Assembly (NCBI GenBank): GCA_021813385.1
Contig: JAKAKT010000023.1
Location: 1-37,947 of the forward strand
DNA length: 37,947 nt
From: Microcaldota archaeon
Lineage (GTDB): Archaea > Micrarchaeota > Micrarchaeia > Burarchaeales > JAKAKT01
Reading direction: 5' to 3'
The position numbers and the translations under genes were made by a program. The notes under the pieces were generated by a model that saw nothing but the letters and a program-made list of their open reading frames with translations, was not told the origin of the DNA and searched no databases. Positions 18,579 to 25,485 of this stretch are shown piece after piece. Numbering within the stretch: position 1 is the stretch's first letter; every line of letters begins with the position of its first letter.

Positions 18579-18926
18579 TTATTTCGCAATGTCAAATCCC
18601 AGCGCCCTCTTCATCAATTCGCCGAGCGACTCCTCCTCCGGCAATTCGCCCTGGCTGTCCGGTATCTCGACAACGACTGGCTTCGTGGTCTTCTCGATTC
18701 TCCTCTTCATCCTCCAGTCGAAGCCCTGGACAGCTCGCCTGTTTATTATTATGATGCCGACATCCTCGCGTTCGAGCAGTTTCGCGACAGTCCCTTCGCA
18801 GTCCTTCCCTTCTGCGCTATAAGTTTCCTGCACTCCTGCGAGCCTGAACCCGGTTATCGTTGAAGGGTAGCCCACGACAACAATCTTGTGTGGCAGCTCG
18901 TTTGAATTTTCAGTTTTCTCAGCCAT
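18579..18926 (-). CDS. atpF: A-type ATP synthase subunit F
   Basis: This 115-residue central-stalk subunit binds subunit D and modulates rotation. It has the small alpha/beta fold of the family: a first strand KIVVVGYPSTITGFRLAGV, a second strand in VGIIIINR, and a C-terminal amphipathic helix. The N-terminal dozen residues (MAEKTENSNELP) are an extension. The gene is flanked by the two non-trivial gaps of 80 bases (after atpC) and 75 bases (before atpA), which suggests its dosage may be set separately. Confidence 0.93.
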   Translation of the reverse strand: MAEKTENSNELPHKIVVVGYPSTITGFRLAGVQETYSAEGKDCEGTVAKLLEREDVGIIIINRRAVQGFDWRMKRRIEKTTKPVVVEIPDSQGELPEEESLGELMKRALGFDIAK

Positions 18927-19006
18927 GCTTATCCCACTCTCGCTCTCCCGCGTTCATTTCCGTTTTTCCCATCCCCATGCCGTTCTCCGTAATCCCCCGG
19001 AGCCTT

Positions 19007-20089
19007 CTATCCCGCAATCACCAGCATCCCTTTCAATTTCTCTTCGGGAATCCCGAACTCTGCTGCGCTCAATATCTTCCTGATGTTCCCGATTTCAGCA
19101 TTCTTCAGGTATACGTAGCCCACGAGTGCGCCCACCGAGAGCATCGACCTCCTGAGCGCCTTCACGCCTTTCTGGGCAACCCAATTCTCCAGGTGGGTCT
19201 CGAAGTGGACAAGCGACCTGTCCGTCTTGTATGATTCGAAAGCCTCCGTAAGGTCATAATGCCGGCTCAGCTTCCTAACCGCCTCTTCAGTGGATTTGGT
19301 TTCAGCAATCTTCACGAGCTCCCTCTTGCTTATGCTTCCCCCGTCCAGGAGAAGCTTTTCGATGGTTTCGGTTGGAATCTGCTCTCTTCTTGCCCTGATC
19401 CCGAGCATAATGTTTTTTGCGTCAATCTCGGCCTTCACGAGAGAAAGTACGGTCCCGCCATCCCTGCCGACTCCCTTTACCTTCGAGGCCAATTCCTTGT
19501 AGTACACCCTGTCGAGTTCATTCATTAGGGGAGACAAATCTCCCTTCTTTACTTGGTTCTCCCAGGACTCTTTCGGAGGGCAGAACTCGCACCTCTTTAG
19601 GAATCCGACGACGCTCTCGAGGTCGGAGCCCGCAAGCCTCTTCAGCTCGTCCTCCCCAATTTCGCCTGCAGGAACTAGGAGCGACTCTATTTTTTCCGTA
19701 GAGTAGCCCATCGACTTCCCGAGCAGTATCGTCTTGAGGTTGTGCACATCCCAGCGCCTGAGGAAAGCGAGCACAGTCCCCCTGCCGCTCTCTGGGGTTA
19801 TCCTGATGAGCTTGCGGTAAGTCCGGGCGGCATTCTTCCCCAGCGCTACACGAACGAGGTCCACTCCGGAAAATTTCAGGGATAGCGCAACGAGGTCCTG
19901 CTTGAAATGCGTCCTCTCGAGCATCTCGATGATTTCAGGAACGCTCTTTACCCGGGCCATCTCCTCGAATTGGGCCCGCGTCAAGAGGTGGGTCCTCATG
20001 GCCTTCACTCTTGCGTTTGAATACCCGAAGGCTATCGGTGTTTGCGAGAGAATCCCACCTGTTGCCAATTCCCGTAGTTTCCCAATCAT
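19007..20089 (-). CDS. atpC: A-type ATP synthase subunit C
   Basis: This 360-residue helical subunit (V-type subunit d homologue) is the funnel joining the central stalk to the membrane ring of K subunits. Family features include the N-terminal FGYSNARVKAM, the repeated helical bundles, and charged pairs such as LRRWDVHNLKTILLGK at about 108. The start is ATG 20089, five bases after the atpE stop, so translation is probably coupled. The C-terminus ends ...KLKGMLVIAG. An 80-base gap to atpF follows, with a weak CTCCG/CGGAG hairpin. Confidence 0.94.
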   Translation of the reverse strand: MIGKLRELATGGILSQTPIAFGYSNARVKAMRTHLLTRAQFEEMARVKSVPEIIEMLERTHFKQDLVALSLKFSGVDLVRVALGKNAARTYRKLIRITPESGRGTVLAFLRRWDVHNLKTILLGKSMGYSTEKIESLLVPAGEIGEDELKRLAGSDLESVVGFLKRCEFCPPKESWENQVKKGDLSPLMNELDRVYYKELASKVKGVGRDGGTVLSLVKAEIDAKNIMLGIRARREQIPTETIEKLLLDGGSISKRELVKIAETKSTEEAVRKLSRHYDLTEAFESYKTDRSLVHFETHLENWVAQKGVKALRRSMLSVGALVGYVYLKNAEIGNIRKILSAAEFGIPEEKLKGMLVIAG

Positions 20090-20094
20090 TCAAC

Positions 20095-20664
20095 CTACTT
20101 CCCCTTTCCGAACAGGAGCCTGTGCACTTCTGTCCTTATGCGCTCCTTCCTTGTCTCGAAATTAGCCTCGAATGTATTATCGAAGACCACCTTCCCGTCA
20201 GGTGACGTGATCAGGGCCCCCCCGATGCAGTCAATCGGCTCATCCGCAACTACGAAGCCGAGGGAGTGGGCCAGTTTTTTGTCCTCCTTGTTGACTCTCA
20301 CGACAGCATCCTTGCCTACTTCAACGATGCCCTCGCTGATGAGTTTCTTGAGGTGCTCCTTGTAGTTTTTCTCCCTCGCGTGCGTTGTTGCTTCGAGCAC
20401 TCCTTTCATCGCAGCATCAATGGCTTTTTCCTTAGCGCGGCTCTCAATCCGCTTGGCCTCGAGATGAGCTGCGGCGATTTTCTCATTCCTCTCATTCGCC
20501 GCAGCAGCCTCGGCCTCAGCTTTTGCCCCTTCGAGAAGTTTCTTCTTTTTCTCCGAGGCCTCGGCAAGCATCCGCTCGCCCTTCGCCCCGGCGTCCTTCT
20601 CGATACGGGAAGCCTCGGCCTTGGCATTCCTGGATATCTCTTCGGCCATCTCCTTTATTCCCAA
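20095..20664 (-). CDS. atpE: A-type ATP synthase subunit E
   Basis: This 189-residue peripheral-stalk subunit pairs with subunit H. An Ala/Glu/Lys-rich coiled coil covers residues 1-95. The globular C-terminal domain has the family signature GGALITSPDGKVVFDNT, then an arginine-rich helix that docks on the head. I chose the TTG at 20664 because AGGGTG lies eight bases upstream and the reading includes a family-like N-terminus. An alternative ATG at 20649 has GGAG directly against it, which is too close. The gene sits 14 bases after atpK and five before atpC. Confidence 0.93.
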   Translation of the reverse strand: MGIKEMAEEISRNAKAEASRIEKDAGAKGERMLAEASEKKKKLLEGAKAEAEAAAANERNEKIAAAHLEAKRIESRAKEKAIDAAMKGVLEATTHAREKNYKEHLKKLISEGIVEVGKDAVVRVNKEDKKLAHSLGFVVADEPIDCIGGALITSPDGKVVFDNTFEANFETRKERIRTEVHRLLFGKGK

Positions 20665-20678
20665 GGTTCACACCCTGT

Positions 20679-20906
20679 CTAGAAGAGCCCGGCCAGTTTT
20701 GCGGCAATCACGAATCCGAACACAACGATTGTCTCTGGAATCAGCAGCCATACGAGCAGCTTGCTTCCTTCCTCAGGCCTCTCGGCAATGACTCCCATCG
20801 CAGCAGAGCCGACGCTCGCCTGAACCCATGCGGTGCCGAGAGCCCCCCCGAACATCGCTATGCCGGCTGCAATCGCCATGCCCGCTTCCTTCTCAAACAA
20901 TGCCAT
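20679..20906 (-). CDS. atpK: A-type ATP synthase membrane ring subunit K (c)
   Basis: This 75-residue double-helix hairpin forms the ion-carrying rotor ring. The ion-binding glutamate is E58 in PETIVVFG, in the second helix. Q29 in the first helix (WVQASVG) is at the position used, with E and T59, in sodium-binding rings. Sodium coupling is possible but not proven. The start is ATG 20906; the longer frame to 20936 lies inside atpI and adds a polar extension. The normal single-hairpin size indicates no duplication of the subunit. Confidence 0.94.
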   Translation of the reverse strand: MALFEKEAGMAIAAGIAMFGGALGTAWVQASVGSAAMGVIAERPEEGSKLLVWLLIPETIVVFGFVIAAKLAGLF

Positions 20907-20910
20907 ATTC

Positions 20911-22818
20911 TCACCTCTTGGTATATGCTCTTTCAACTCTAAAGGGCGAGAACTTCCGTCCCCCTCCCTTGTAGAATTTCGAGTAGAATTCTACGAGATT
21001 CAACCTGGCGCCCTGCGCCAGCGACTCAATCATGCCCAGCATGGCGTTCGCCACGTGCAGGGAAACGTATGCCACGGACATAATGGCGAACGTGACAACC
21101 CCCATCTCGGGTTTTGGGAGCAAAAGTTTGTTGATGATGAACTCAGCAGGGACGACCCCGGCCAGGCCCACTCCGGCAATCCTGGCGTAGGAAAGCACAT
21201 TCCCCGCAAGCCCCGGTATCTCGAACAGGCCCATCGGCCCCTCGAAAACCAGCACCAGGAGAACCCCGATGCCGAACAGCCCGCCGAACGGGTAAAGCCA
21301 CTCCTTCGGGAACGCTCCGAAGAACATTATCGAGACACTGAAAAATCCCCCGGCGAGAATCCCCATCCAGCCGATTTTCGCATAAGAGTGCTTCCTGTGG
21401 TGGCCCCAGTCGTTTATAACCCCGAGAGCGAACCCGAAGAGCAGCTGGAGGAATCCCGTTATGAGCGCGAGTGCGAGCAGCATTTTCACGTCCTCTATCC
21501 TGCTCAGCCCCTTATAGAGCGGCAGCTCGAGCCCCATCCCACCGATTGCGTGCCCCAGCCCGAGCAGCTCGAGCAAGTGGGAGTGCGAAAAGCCGAGCCA
21601 TTCGTCGTATATGACTCCGAAGATTATTGTCGGGACGGCAGCATAAGCCCAGAGCCTCGCGAAGCCCGCCATCAGCCCCTTCTTGAACACTCTTAATATG
21701 AGCAGGGATATAAAGAGCGAGATGAGCCCATAGCCGACATCCCCGAGCATCATTCCGTAAATAATCGGGAAAGTGAAAACCAACAGCAGGGTCGGGTCGA
21801 GTTCCCCGGTATTTGGCAGGGAATAGAACTCCACAAGGAACTGCAGGGGACCGGCGGCTTTCCCGTGCTCGAGCAATGTCGGCGCATCATGCCCGGCCTC
21901 GCCTTCCTGCACCAGGTAATTCTTTCCGACCGCCCCAGAGAGGCATCCCCTGACTTCCGGGACCTTGCTCTTTGGGGCAAATCCCTCGAAAGCAAAAAGC
22001 TCGTCTGTCTTGCCGAATTTCGCCACCACTTCGAGCCTGTCAGCCTCAATCTCAAGAATTTCCCGAAGTTGCGCAACCCTGCAGTAATGCTTTGTTGAAA
22101 TCCCAGAAATATCCAGTTCAATCGTGCTGAGCTTCTTTTCGAGCTCAACCAATTCCTTCTCAAGTTCATCCAATACCCTGGTGGGCTTTCCCTCCAATCC
22201 TGAGATGTCAGTTTCGGCAAAACCGGCTTCCCCGAAAACAGAGCCCGCCTCGACTCCTTTCTCAATTGCGACAAGCGCGAAAACCTTCTCTCCCCTGACT
22301 CTCGTCACAATGCTGTAGTTCTTAGTTAGAGAATCAAGGGACTTCCTGAACAAATGCAATTTGGCTGTTCCAAAGCTCCCCAGCGAATATTTCAGTCTTG
22401 GGTGCCTAAGGTCTGAAAAATCGACATCCAGGTTCCTGAAATGCGCCAGCGCCCTCTTCAGCTCGATGAGCCTGCGCTTCCTATCCTTCGCCTCGTCGGA
22501 AGCTTTCCCGAGTTCCGCAAGCCTCGCGTCTATCGTCAGTTCCTTCGCTTCCCTCAAGGCCTTTTCAACAGAAATCTTTTCGCAAACTCCAATCTCCCCC
22601 CTGCTTTTCTTCAGGTAGTTTTCTATGCCTCGAAGCCTGATGAGCTGCTCCGAAACCTCCCTGTAAGATTCACCGGGAATGTCAGGAGTTAGCCCGGAAG
22701 GCCCGGTTTCCTTGAATTCGACAAGCCCTGCCTCATGCAGCGCAGCAACAACCTTAGCCTGGTCCCTCCTCAAACCGATTACTCTGACCTTGGCCATTTC
22801 GACTGGTCTTAAATTCAT
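20911..22818 (-). CDS. atpI: A-type ATP synthase subunit I (a)
   Basis: This 635-residue stator subunit forms the ion channel against the K ring. The N-terminal half (about 1-330) is a soluble, coiled-coil-rich domain that anchors the peripheral stalks. The C-terminal half has seven or eight membrane helices, starting near TLLLVFTFPIIYGMMLGD and including SYARIAGVGLAG. Length fits the family. The start is ATG 22818, four bases after the atpH stop. A second in-frame ATG at 22797 (MAKVRVIGLRRD) is a possible alternative. The end abuts atpK with a four-base gap. Confidence 0.95.
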   Translation of the reverse strand: MNLRPVEMAKVRVIGLRRDQAKVVAALHEAGLVEFKETGPSGLTPDIPGESYREVSEQLIRLRGIENYLKKSRGEIGVCEKISVEKALREAKELTIDARLAELGKASDEAKDRKRRLIELKRALAHFRNLDVDFSDLRHPRLKYSLGSFGTAKLHLFRKSLDSLTKNYSIVTRVRGEKVFALVAIEKGVEAGSVFGEAGFAETDISGLEGKPTRVLDELEKELVELEKKLSTIELDISGISTKHYCRVAQLREILEIEADRLEVVAKFGKTDELFAFEGFAPKSKVPEVRGCLSGAVGKNYLVQEGEAGHDAPTLLEHGKAAGPLQFLVEFYSLPNTGELDPTLLLVFTFPIIYGMMLGDVGYGLISLFISLLILRVFKKGLMAGFARLWAYAAVPTIIFGVIYDEWLGFSHSHLLELLGLGHAIGGMGLELPLYKGLSRIEDVKMLLALALITGFLQLLFGFALGVINDWGHHRKHSYAKIGWMGILAGGFFSVSIMFFGAFPKEWLYPFGGLFGIGVLLVLVFEGPMGLFEIPGLAGNVLSYARIAGVGLAGVVPAEFIINKLLLPKPEMGVVTFAIMSVAYVSLHVANAMLGMIESLAQGARLNLVEFYSKFYKGGGRKFSPFRVERAYTKR

Positions 22819-22822
22819 CGTA

Positions 22823-23164
22823 TCACTCGAGGACGCTCATCGCGATTTTCCTGATGTCCTCGGGCTTGACCTTCTTCTTCTCTAAGTCAGCCGCTTCTTT
22901 TTCGGCTTTCCTCAGTATGGACCCCTGCTCGGACTCGATTCCCTTCTTTGACTCCAAAAGCAGCTTGTCCTTGAGCTTGACTGCATCGTCGTGCGCCCCT
23001 TCGGCAATCTCGTCCGCTTTCTCCCTCGCTTCCCGGAGTTCGGCCTCCGCATTCTCGTTCGCTTTAGCGATGATTGCCTTTGCCTCGTCCTCTGTTTTCT
23101 TCAGGGATGATACAGATTGAATAAACTGAGCGTCATCTTTGTGCTCGGCATGCGCTTCCGCCAT
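22823..23164 (-). CDS. atpH: A-type ATP synthase subunit H
   Basis: This 113-residue, nearly all-helical peripheral-stalk protein pairs with subunit E. The sequence is rich in Ala, Glu, Lys and Asp with a right-handed coiled-coil rhythm (AKANENAEAELREAREKADE) and ends in a short hydrophobic helix (IRKIAMSVLE). It is the first gene of the operon, as in the euryarchaeal order. An AAAGGGGGG site lies shortly before ATG 23164, and a TATA-like box sits at 23225-23238. Confidence 0.88.
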   Translation of the reverse strand: MAEAHAEHKDDAQFIQSVSSLKKTEDEAKAIIAKANENAEAELREAREKADEIAEGAHDDAVKLKDKLLLESKKGIESEQGSILRKAEKEAADLEKKKVKPEDIRKIAMSVLE

Positions 23165-23224
23165 TCAAACCCCCCTTTCCCGCTTCAAGACCACTATGCG
23201 CAGGACTTACTAATTCATGGGATA

Positions 23225-23238
23225 GTATTTAAAAAATT
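23225..23238 (-). promoter_or_regulatory. Promoter of the ATP synthase operon
   Basis: The minus strand reads TAATTTTTTAAATAC, a TATA-like element. Transcription would begin near 23209, giving a leader of about 45 bases with an SD site ahead of atpH. It is the only good promoter seen for the nine-gene operon. Confidence 0.5.
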
Positions 23239-23290
23239 ACCGTCAGGGAAAAACCCCGTTAACATTTTCGGTCTCGAACAAATTAGTGTT

Positions 23291-23328
23291 TCAGTAGTTT
23301 CCCGGCCCCTGCTTAATCTCAAACTCGC
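23291..23328 (-). pseudogene. Relic of a second V4R gene (C-terminal end)
   Basis: These 38 bases match the last 38 bases of the V4R gene (23462-23499) at 34 positions. Read on the minus strand they encode the same end, EFEIKQGPGNY then TGA. All four differences are at third codon positions of neighbouring codons and are silent. Upstream the match stops at once: the next codon is Ser instead of Cys, then unrelated sequence. This is best read as what remains of a tandem paralogue. Confidence 0.7.
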
Positions 23329-23398
23329 TCCGAACCGCGGGGAGGAAGTTTCCTCCCCCCAGTTTCAGGGTCCGATAAGTTCGACGCATCGAACTTAT

Positions 23399-23429
23399 GG
23401 ACCATTTGTGTTCGAACACAAATTGGTCC
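23399..23429. repeat. 31-base palindrome with TTCGAA centre
   Basis: GGACCA (23399-23404) pairs with TGGTCC (23424-23429), and TTTGTG with CACAAA around TTCGAA, with one unpaired T. No T-run follows on either strand, so it is not a standard terminator. It is adjacent to the second palindrome at 23375-23398. Confidence 0.6.
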
Positions 23430-23461
23430 TCCTGACCCCCTCCTCACGACTAGTCACTACG

Positions 23462-23914
23462 TCAGTAATTCCCAGGTCCCTGCTTAATCTCAAACTCGCA
23501 GTGGTCCCCGTTCGCAGCGATGCATTTAACCTCAGTCACGCTGACATCCTTCCACTGCTTGAACTCGGAATAGGCGCCCCGCAAAATCCCCCGGAGGAAG
23601 CTGCACTGGGGCTTTCCGCTCCCTGGGAGCTGGGTCAATGGGGAATTGAAAATCCTGACAATCAATTCAACCGGGTATTCGCTGGCTGAGGCGCTCTTCT
23701 TCTGAACCATTTCGTAAGATATTTCCCCGAGTCTCTCGCGTTCCATGTGGTCCTTGAGGACCTCCATGAATATCTTGGGGTCGTTGAGCTCCCGGTTCTT
23801 TACCATTCCCATCCCGATTTTCTCCCCGGCCGCAAACATCACCCGGTGGGTCGTGAACTCGCCAACAATCTGGAACATCGAGGTGTAGACTTCAACAAGG
23901 GATTCGGATTTCAT
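23462..23914 (-). CDS. V4R-domain (4-vinyl reductase-like) sensor protein
   Basis: This 150-residue protein matches the V4R fold, a small-molecule-binding domain related to bacteriochlorophyll-pathway 4VR and found in archaeal and bacterial sensors. The mark is the C-terminal cysteine set: C104 in CSFLRGILRG, and C131 with C139 in EVKCIAANGDHCEFEI. The first 60 residues are helical. The gene starts a few bases after the KaiC-like stop. ATG 23914 is preferred over the GTG at 23923, which overlaps that stop. The pair probably forms a sensing module in which V4R binds a ligand and the ATPase relays the state. The ligand is unknown. A relic of a paralogue lies downstream. Confidence 0.82.
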   Translation of the reverse strand: MKSESLVEVYTSMFQIVGEFTTHRVMFAAGEKIGMGMVKNRELNDPKIFMEVLKDHMERERLGEISYEMVQKKSASASEYPVELIVRIFNSPLTQLPGSGKPQCSFLRGILRGAYSEFKQWKDVSVTEVKCIAANGDHCEFEIKQGPGNY

Positions 23915-23922
23915 AAAGACCA

Positions 23923-24624
23923 CTAATGCATCGAGCTTTCGCTGAAGACCTGCTCAGTCGGGAATACGACCATCCCCTGCTTCGTCATCTTAAGGGGAAC
24001 TACCTTGCTCGCGTGCTCGCACGCCCTCATCTTTACAATCTCGCACGCCCTTACCCGCAGGTTCCCTTTCTCCAGGTTATAGAGGAATATTATCCCATCG
24101 CTCACGAAGTGCTCGAGGTCGAAGCTCGTCCCCTTCCTCTCCATGTGCGGGAACTCGGCGGTGAATATCGAGGTGCAGTCGAATTTCTTCAGGAACCCCG
24201 CCAAATTGAACACGTTCTTCCTGAACTCGAGCGGGTTGTCGAAGTAAATCTTGAGCAATGTCGAGGAATCAATCACTACCCTGCTATAGCCTTGGTCGGA
24301 GACTAGGTCCTGTATCACGTCCATGAAATGTTCGAAGTTGAATTTTTCGACCCCCGTCACAACAAGATCCTTATTCCTCATCTGCTCGTCAAAGCCGGGC
24401 CATTGGTAAGTTGCCCTAATGTTGTTCACAATCGATTCGGGTTCCTCCTCAAGGGAGATGAAAATCCCCTTCTCCCCTGCTTTCGCCCCCCCGTAAAGGA
24501 ACTGCATGCAGAAAGTCGTCTTCCCTGTGCCGGGCCCCCCGCAAACTAGGACGTTGTGCCTCTTCGGTATCCCGCCCCCGAGAAGCTCGTCAAGCCCGGG
24601 TATTCCTGCTCCTATCTTGTCCAT
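23923..24624 (-). CDS. KaiC-like RecA-superfamily ATPase
   Basis: This 233-residue, single-domain KaiC homologue has Walker A GGPGTGKTT at 29-37, the paired catalytic glutamates in ISLEEEPES near 57-64, Walker B in RVVIDSS near 116, and a C-terminal KMR-containing strand. It begins with the family motif GAGIPGLDELLGGGIP. Archaeal KaiC-like proteins are thought to work as signalling hubs, not clocks. Start ATG 24624 follows GGTGGGA; the longer frame to 24711 would cross the divergent promoter and is rejected. The gene is followed by V4R on the same strand and faced by an HTH_10 regulator 59 bases away. Confidence 0.92.
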   Translation of the reverse strand: MDKIGAGIPGLDELLGGGIPKRHNVLVCGGPGTGKTTFCMQFLYGGAKAGEKGIFISLEEEPESIVNNIRATYQWPGFDEQMRNKDLVVTGVEKFNFEHFMDVIQDLVSDQGYSRVVIDSSTLLKIYFDNPLEFRKNVFNLAGFLKKFDCTSIFTAEFPHMERKGTSFDLEHFVSDGIIFLYNLEKGNLRVRACEIVKMRACEHASKVVPLKMTKQGMVVFPTEQVFSESSMH

Positions 24625-24652
24625 ATTCCCACCAATAGGGCTTCTCGGTAGC

Positions 24653-24664
24653 CTTTTATTAGCC
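24653..24664. promoter_or_regulatory. Shared TATA-like element between kaiC-like and HTH_10 genes
   Basis: CCTTTTATTAGC reads as GCTAATAAAAGG on the other strand. The left start would be near 24634, ten bases before ATG 24624. The right start would be near 24681, just at ATG 24683, which suggests a leaderless mRNA. Confidence 0.45.
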
Positions 24665-24682
24665 TTTCGACATAATTTTTCC

Positions 24683-25396
24683 ATGGAAAAGAGGAAGCAG
24701 CCCCTCATCATTGAGCTTGAGGCGCACCACGAGGGGTGCCCGGCGATAGAAACTTCTGAGAAAGTAAAGGACAGCTCGATTAAGGTGGTCTCGGTTTCCG
24801 GAGCCGATAAGCACGGAGAATACGGAATCTACGAAGTCCGTTCCCCAGAAATAGGGCGGTTCATAGATGGGATATCAAAACATGAGGGAGTGAAAAAGCT
24901 CGACCTGCTAATGAAGTCCAGGGACAGGGCAGTCGTGCGCATGCTGACGAAAGGCTCCCTATTCGTAGACTCAGTCGCAAAAACAGGCTGCGTCATCCTC
25001 CCATTCACCGGAACAATTAACGAGATGGACCGCTACACGCTGCTCGTGCCCTCGCAGAAATCCTTTCACAATCTCAACCAACTCCTCGATGATAAATACA
25101 GTTTCAAGCTGAAAAGCAAGCACTATCTTAAACCGAAAGAGGAGCTCGCGCTCGACACTTTTAACACAACAGGTTTCCTGCGGCTCGCCGAGGGCTCCCG
25201 CATGCTTACCAAACGGCAATTGGAAGCTTTCGAGCTCGCATGCAAAAGCGGCTATTACGCAAGGCCGAAGAAGGTGAATTTGGGGGACCTCGCGCGTGAA
25301 TTCGGCATCTCGAAGCCCTCATATGCGGAACTCCTCTCAAAAGCTGAAAGCAAGCTCCTTCCAGTTTTCAATGAAATCCTTGCTCTTCTCCGTTAG
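24683..25396 (+). CDS. HTH_10 (bacterio-opsin activator type) transcription regulator
   Basis: This 237-residue protein has a winged-helix-like HTH_10 domain at its C-terminus: LTKRQLEAFELACKSGYY, then LGDLAREFGISKPSY and a final helix. The first 170 residues form an uncharacterised alpha/beta sensor part with repeats of strand and helix, a DLLMKSRDRAVVRMLTKGS segment and a late FKLKSKHYLKP strand. Such regulators usually act on nearby genes, and the divergent KaiC-like/V4R pair is the natural candidate. The start is ATG 24683 at the expected transcription start. Longer in-frame starts lie inside the kaiC-like gene and are rejected. Confidence 0.88.
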   Translation: MEKRKQPLIIELEAHHEGCPAIETSEKVKDSSIKVVSVSGADKHGEYGIYEVRSPEIGRFIDGISKHEGVKKLDLLMKSRDRAVVRMLTKGSLFVDSVAKTGCVILPFTGTINEMDRYTLLVPSQKSFHNLNQLLDDKYSFKLKSKHYLKPKEELALDTFNTTGFLRLAEGSRMLTKRQLEAFELACKSGYYARPKKVNLGDLAREFGISKPSYAELLSKAESKLLPVFNEILALLR

Positions 25397-25485
25397 CCTT
25401 CTTCTGCCCACCATACAGGTAAGGCGCCAAAGGGAAATACAAGAAAAACCATAATACTTATCGGCATAACCGGGGGGTGGCCGAT

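Larger units (their letters stand above)
23239..23461. other. Hairpin-rich intergenic region with a gene relic
   Basis: The gap between the ATP synthase promoter and the V4R gene holds a duplicated gene end (23291-23328) and three tandem inverted repeats. These are GGGGAGGAA/TTCCTCCCC (23339-23358), ATAAGTTCGA/TCGAACTTAT (23375-23398), and a 31-base near-perfect palindrome with a TTCGAA centre (23399-23429). A related TCGAACAAATT lies at 23274-23284. No complete gene was seen. The palindromes could be terminators, mRNA structures or regulator-binding sites. Confidence 0.65.

Noticed and set aside
20833-21696. Long plus-strand frame opposite atpI
   Set aside because: It covers the atpI/atpK genes on the other strand and has low-complexity Glu/Pro/His content, so it is a shadow.
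23291-23389. A 33-codon minus-strand frame ending in the duplicated V4R tail
   Set aside because: Upstream of the tail it crosses an inverted repeat and shows no likeness to V4R; there is no SD site. It is treated as a relic only.
23399-23429. Palindrome as an intrinsic terminator for the V4R gene
   Set aside because: No T-run follows on either strand, and a second palindrome abuts it. The role is left open.
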